Positions 6,855-7,292 of a stretch of DNA of 7,292 bases are shown here, piece after piece (positions within the stretch are counted from its first letter, which is position 1; every line of letters begins with the position of its first letter). Position numbers and translations under genes: made by a program. Source of the stretch: Thermoprotei archaeon. Its GTDB lineage: Archaea > Thermoproteota > Thermoprotei > Thermofilales > B15-G2. The DNA is taken from positions 1 to 7,292 of the forward strand of contig QMRV01000087.1 of assembly GCA_003649445.1 (NCBI GenBank), in the 5' to 3' direction. Below the pieces are notes generated by a model. It was not told the origin of the DNA and did no database searches. It saw only the letters and a program-made list of their open reading frames with translations.

Positions 6855-7019
6855 TTAAACCTCCTTAGAGAGTAGCTTACTAACCGCCCTAGCAATTCCC
6901 TCGGAAAATGCCCGGCTCTTACGGAGCCCTTCTTCCGACACTGATTTCGACAGCCAGTCCAAGAAGCCCTCATTAGGAACTTTTTCCTTGAACCTCTCTA
7001 GAGCAACGATCCGACCCAC
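6855..7019 (-). CDS. Small hypothetical protein, 54 aa, first gene of the nurA-herA-mre11-rad50 operon
   Basis: A minus-strand frame from GTG 7019 to TAA 6855-6857 encodes 54 residues that I do not recognise. It begins MGRIVALERFKEKV, continues GFLDWLSKSVSEEG and ends ARAVSKLLSKEV. It is basic (11 Lys/Arg against 8 Asp/Glu), has no Cys, one Trp, no membrane segment or signal peptide, and looks like two or three amphipathic helices. The TAA is 4 nt before nurA ATG 6850, and its last codons form the nurA SD. The only in-frame start after the upstream TAA (five codons earlier) is this GTG; there is no clear SD, so it may be read from a short or absent leader from the promoter at 7061-7070. The frame competes with the long version of nurA, whose extra residues look less protein-like. 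It could be a small accessory factor for NurA/HerA, or a leader peptide that tunes translation. Confidence 0.6.
   Translation of the reverse strand: MGRIVALERFKEKVPNEGFLDWLSKSVSEEGLRKSRAFSEGIARAVSKLLSKEV
6860..6866 (-). promoter_or_regulatory. Strong Shine-Dalgarno fixing the nurA start
   Basis: AAGGAGG on the minus strand is 9 nt upstream of ATG 6850. The same bases are codons for Lys52 and Glu53 and the start of the Val54 codon of the upstream small ORF, so ribosomes ending the small ORF stop over the nurA start. This is the main reason to reject the longer nurA form starting at 6973. Confidence 0.8.
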
Positions 7020-7060
7020 CCCATATAATACTTATTACAAAGAAGCCGTCATAGTTAAGT

Positions 7061-7076
7061 GTTTTTATACTTCAGG
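7061..7076 (-). promoter_or_regulatory. Promoter of the repair operon (TATA box with purine-containing BRE)
   Basis: On the minus strand CTGAAG (7071-7076) is followed by GTATAAAAAC (7061-7070), a good archaeal TATA box. Transcription would be expected about 25 nt downstream, near 7040, leaving about 20 nt before GTG 7019. A second AT-rich element (GTATTATAT, 7024-7032) is too close to that GTG to serve it, but could drive a shorter transcript starting inside the small ORF and serving nurA. Confidence 0.55.
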
Positions 7077-7238
7077 CTCAAAGTACGCCTGGTCCACCAC
7101 AAGGAACACCGGACATTCTCCCGCGACACTTCACTTTAAGCTCTAACCCTCCCCTAGGCTAACTCATTCGACATGGATAGAAAAAGAGGGGGTTAATGCC
7201 TCTAGGGTTTTTAAGACGGTAATTATACAAGTTTGAGT

Positions 7239-7257
7239 GGAAAAAGTTTTTAAATAT
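7239..7257 (+). promoter_or_regulatory. Promoter of a rightward gene starting at 7282
   Basis: A purine run GGAAAAAG (7239-7246), typical of a BRE, directly precedes TTTTTAAATAT (7247-7257). The TATA centre at about 7252 is 30 nt before ATG 7282, so transcription would begin within a few bases of the start codon. No SD precedes the ATG, which fits a leaderless mRNA. Confidence 0.6.
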
Positions 7258-7281
7258 CATTAAATATGGGCAAATTTGGTT

Positions 7282-7292
7282 ATGAGTAACGA
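7282..7292 (+). CDS. Start of a rightward gene, cut by the window end
   Basis: Only ATG AGT AAC GA is visible (Met-Ser-Asn-Asp/Glu). The call rests on the strong promoter at the leaderless distance upstream. An ATG at 7266 closes after seven codons at 7287-7289, so it is not the start. No product can be suggested. Together with the operon promoter this makes 7020-7281 a divergent control region. Confidence 0.4.

Noticed and set aside
6851..6973. In-frame N-terminal extension of nurA from ATG 6973
   Set aside because: It lacks NurA-like character, competes with a better ORF in another frame, and a strong SD supports ATG 6850.
7084..7140. Minus-strand 18-codon Cys/Gly-rich ORF upstream of the operon promoter
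   Set aside because: Very short, GTG start with no SD or promoter at a suitable distance; indistinguishable from chance.
7266..7289. Seven-codon ORF (ATG 7266) overlapping the start of the rightward gene
   Set aside because: It would start upstream of the expected transcription start and is probably not in the mRNA.

Overview
This window looks like a chromosomal segment of a thermophilic archaeon. The reasons are a complete NurA-HerA-Mre11-Rad50 set, archaeal TATA-type promoters, TTG/GTG/ATG starts behind strong Shine-Dalgarno (SD) sequences, frequent AGG/AGA/ATA codons and proteins rich in Lys, Arg and Glu. A lineage in the Thermoproteota/Korarchaeota (TACK) range is my guess; nothing here fixes the taxon.

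Layout. Positions 1-297 (+) hold the 3' end of a PIN-domain gene (VapC-like ribonuclease family). Positions 298-853 hold no intact large gene. There is a 50-codon ORF with a good SD on the + strand, and on the - strand a stretch that reads like a decayed gene with two in-frame stops and a frameshift near its end. Positions 854-7019 (-) form one tight operon, in transcription order: an unrecognised 54-codon ORF with a GTG start, nurA, herA, mre11, rad50. Positions 7020-7281 are a divergent intergenic region with a TATA box facing each way. The first codons of a rightward, probably leaderless gene begin at 7282.

How the genes work together. Mre11 (nuclease) and Rad50 (ATP-driven clamp with a zinc hook) recognise and open double-strand break ends. 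HerA (hexameric DNA translocase) and NurA (nuclease) then resect the 5' strand to give the 3' overhang used by RadA recombinase. All operon junctions are 4 nt or less, or overlap, and each of the four repair genes has an SD inside the end of the gene before it, so translation is probably coupled.

Main points for a second look: (1) a small gene, 6855-7019 (-), leads the operon, and the longest-ORF start of nurA hides it; (2) Rad50 is short (about 662 aa) and its ABC signature reads VGGGHQ in place of the usual LSGGE/Q; (3) the gene order starts with nurA, a permutation of the herA-mre11-rad50-nurA order familiar from Pyrococcus and Sulfolobus; (4) remnants of two converging genes lie between the PIN gene and the operon. 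I saw no CRISPR array, insertion sequence, tRNA or rRNA gene.
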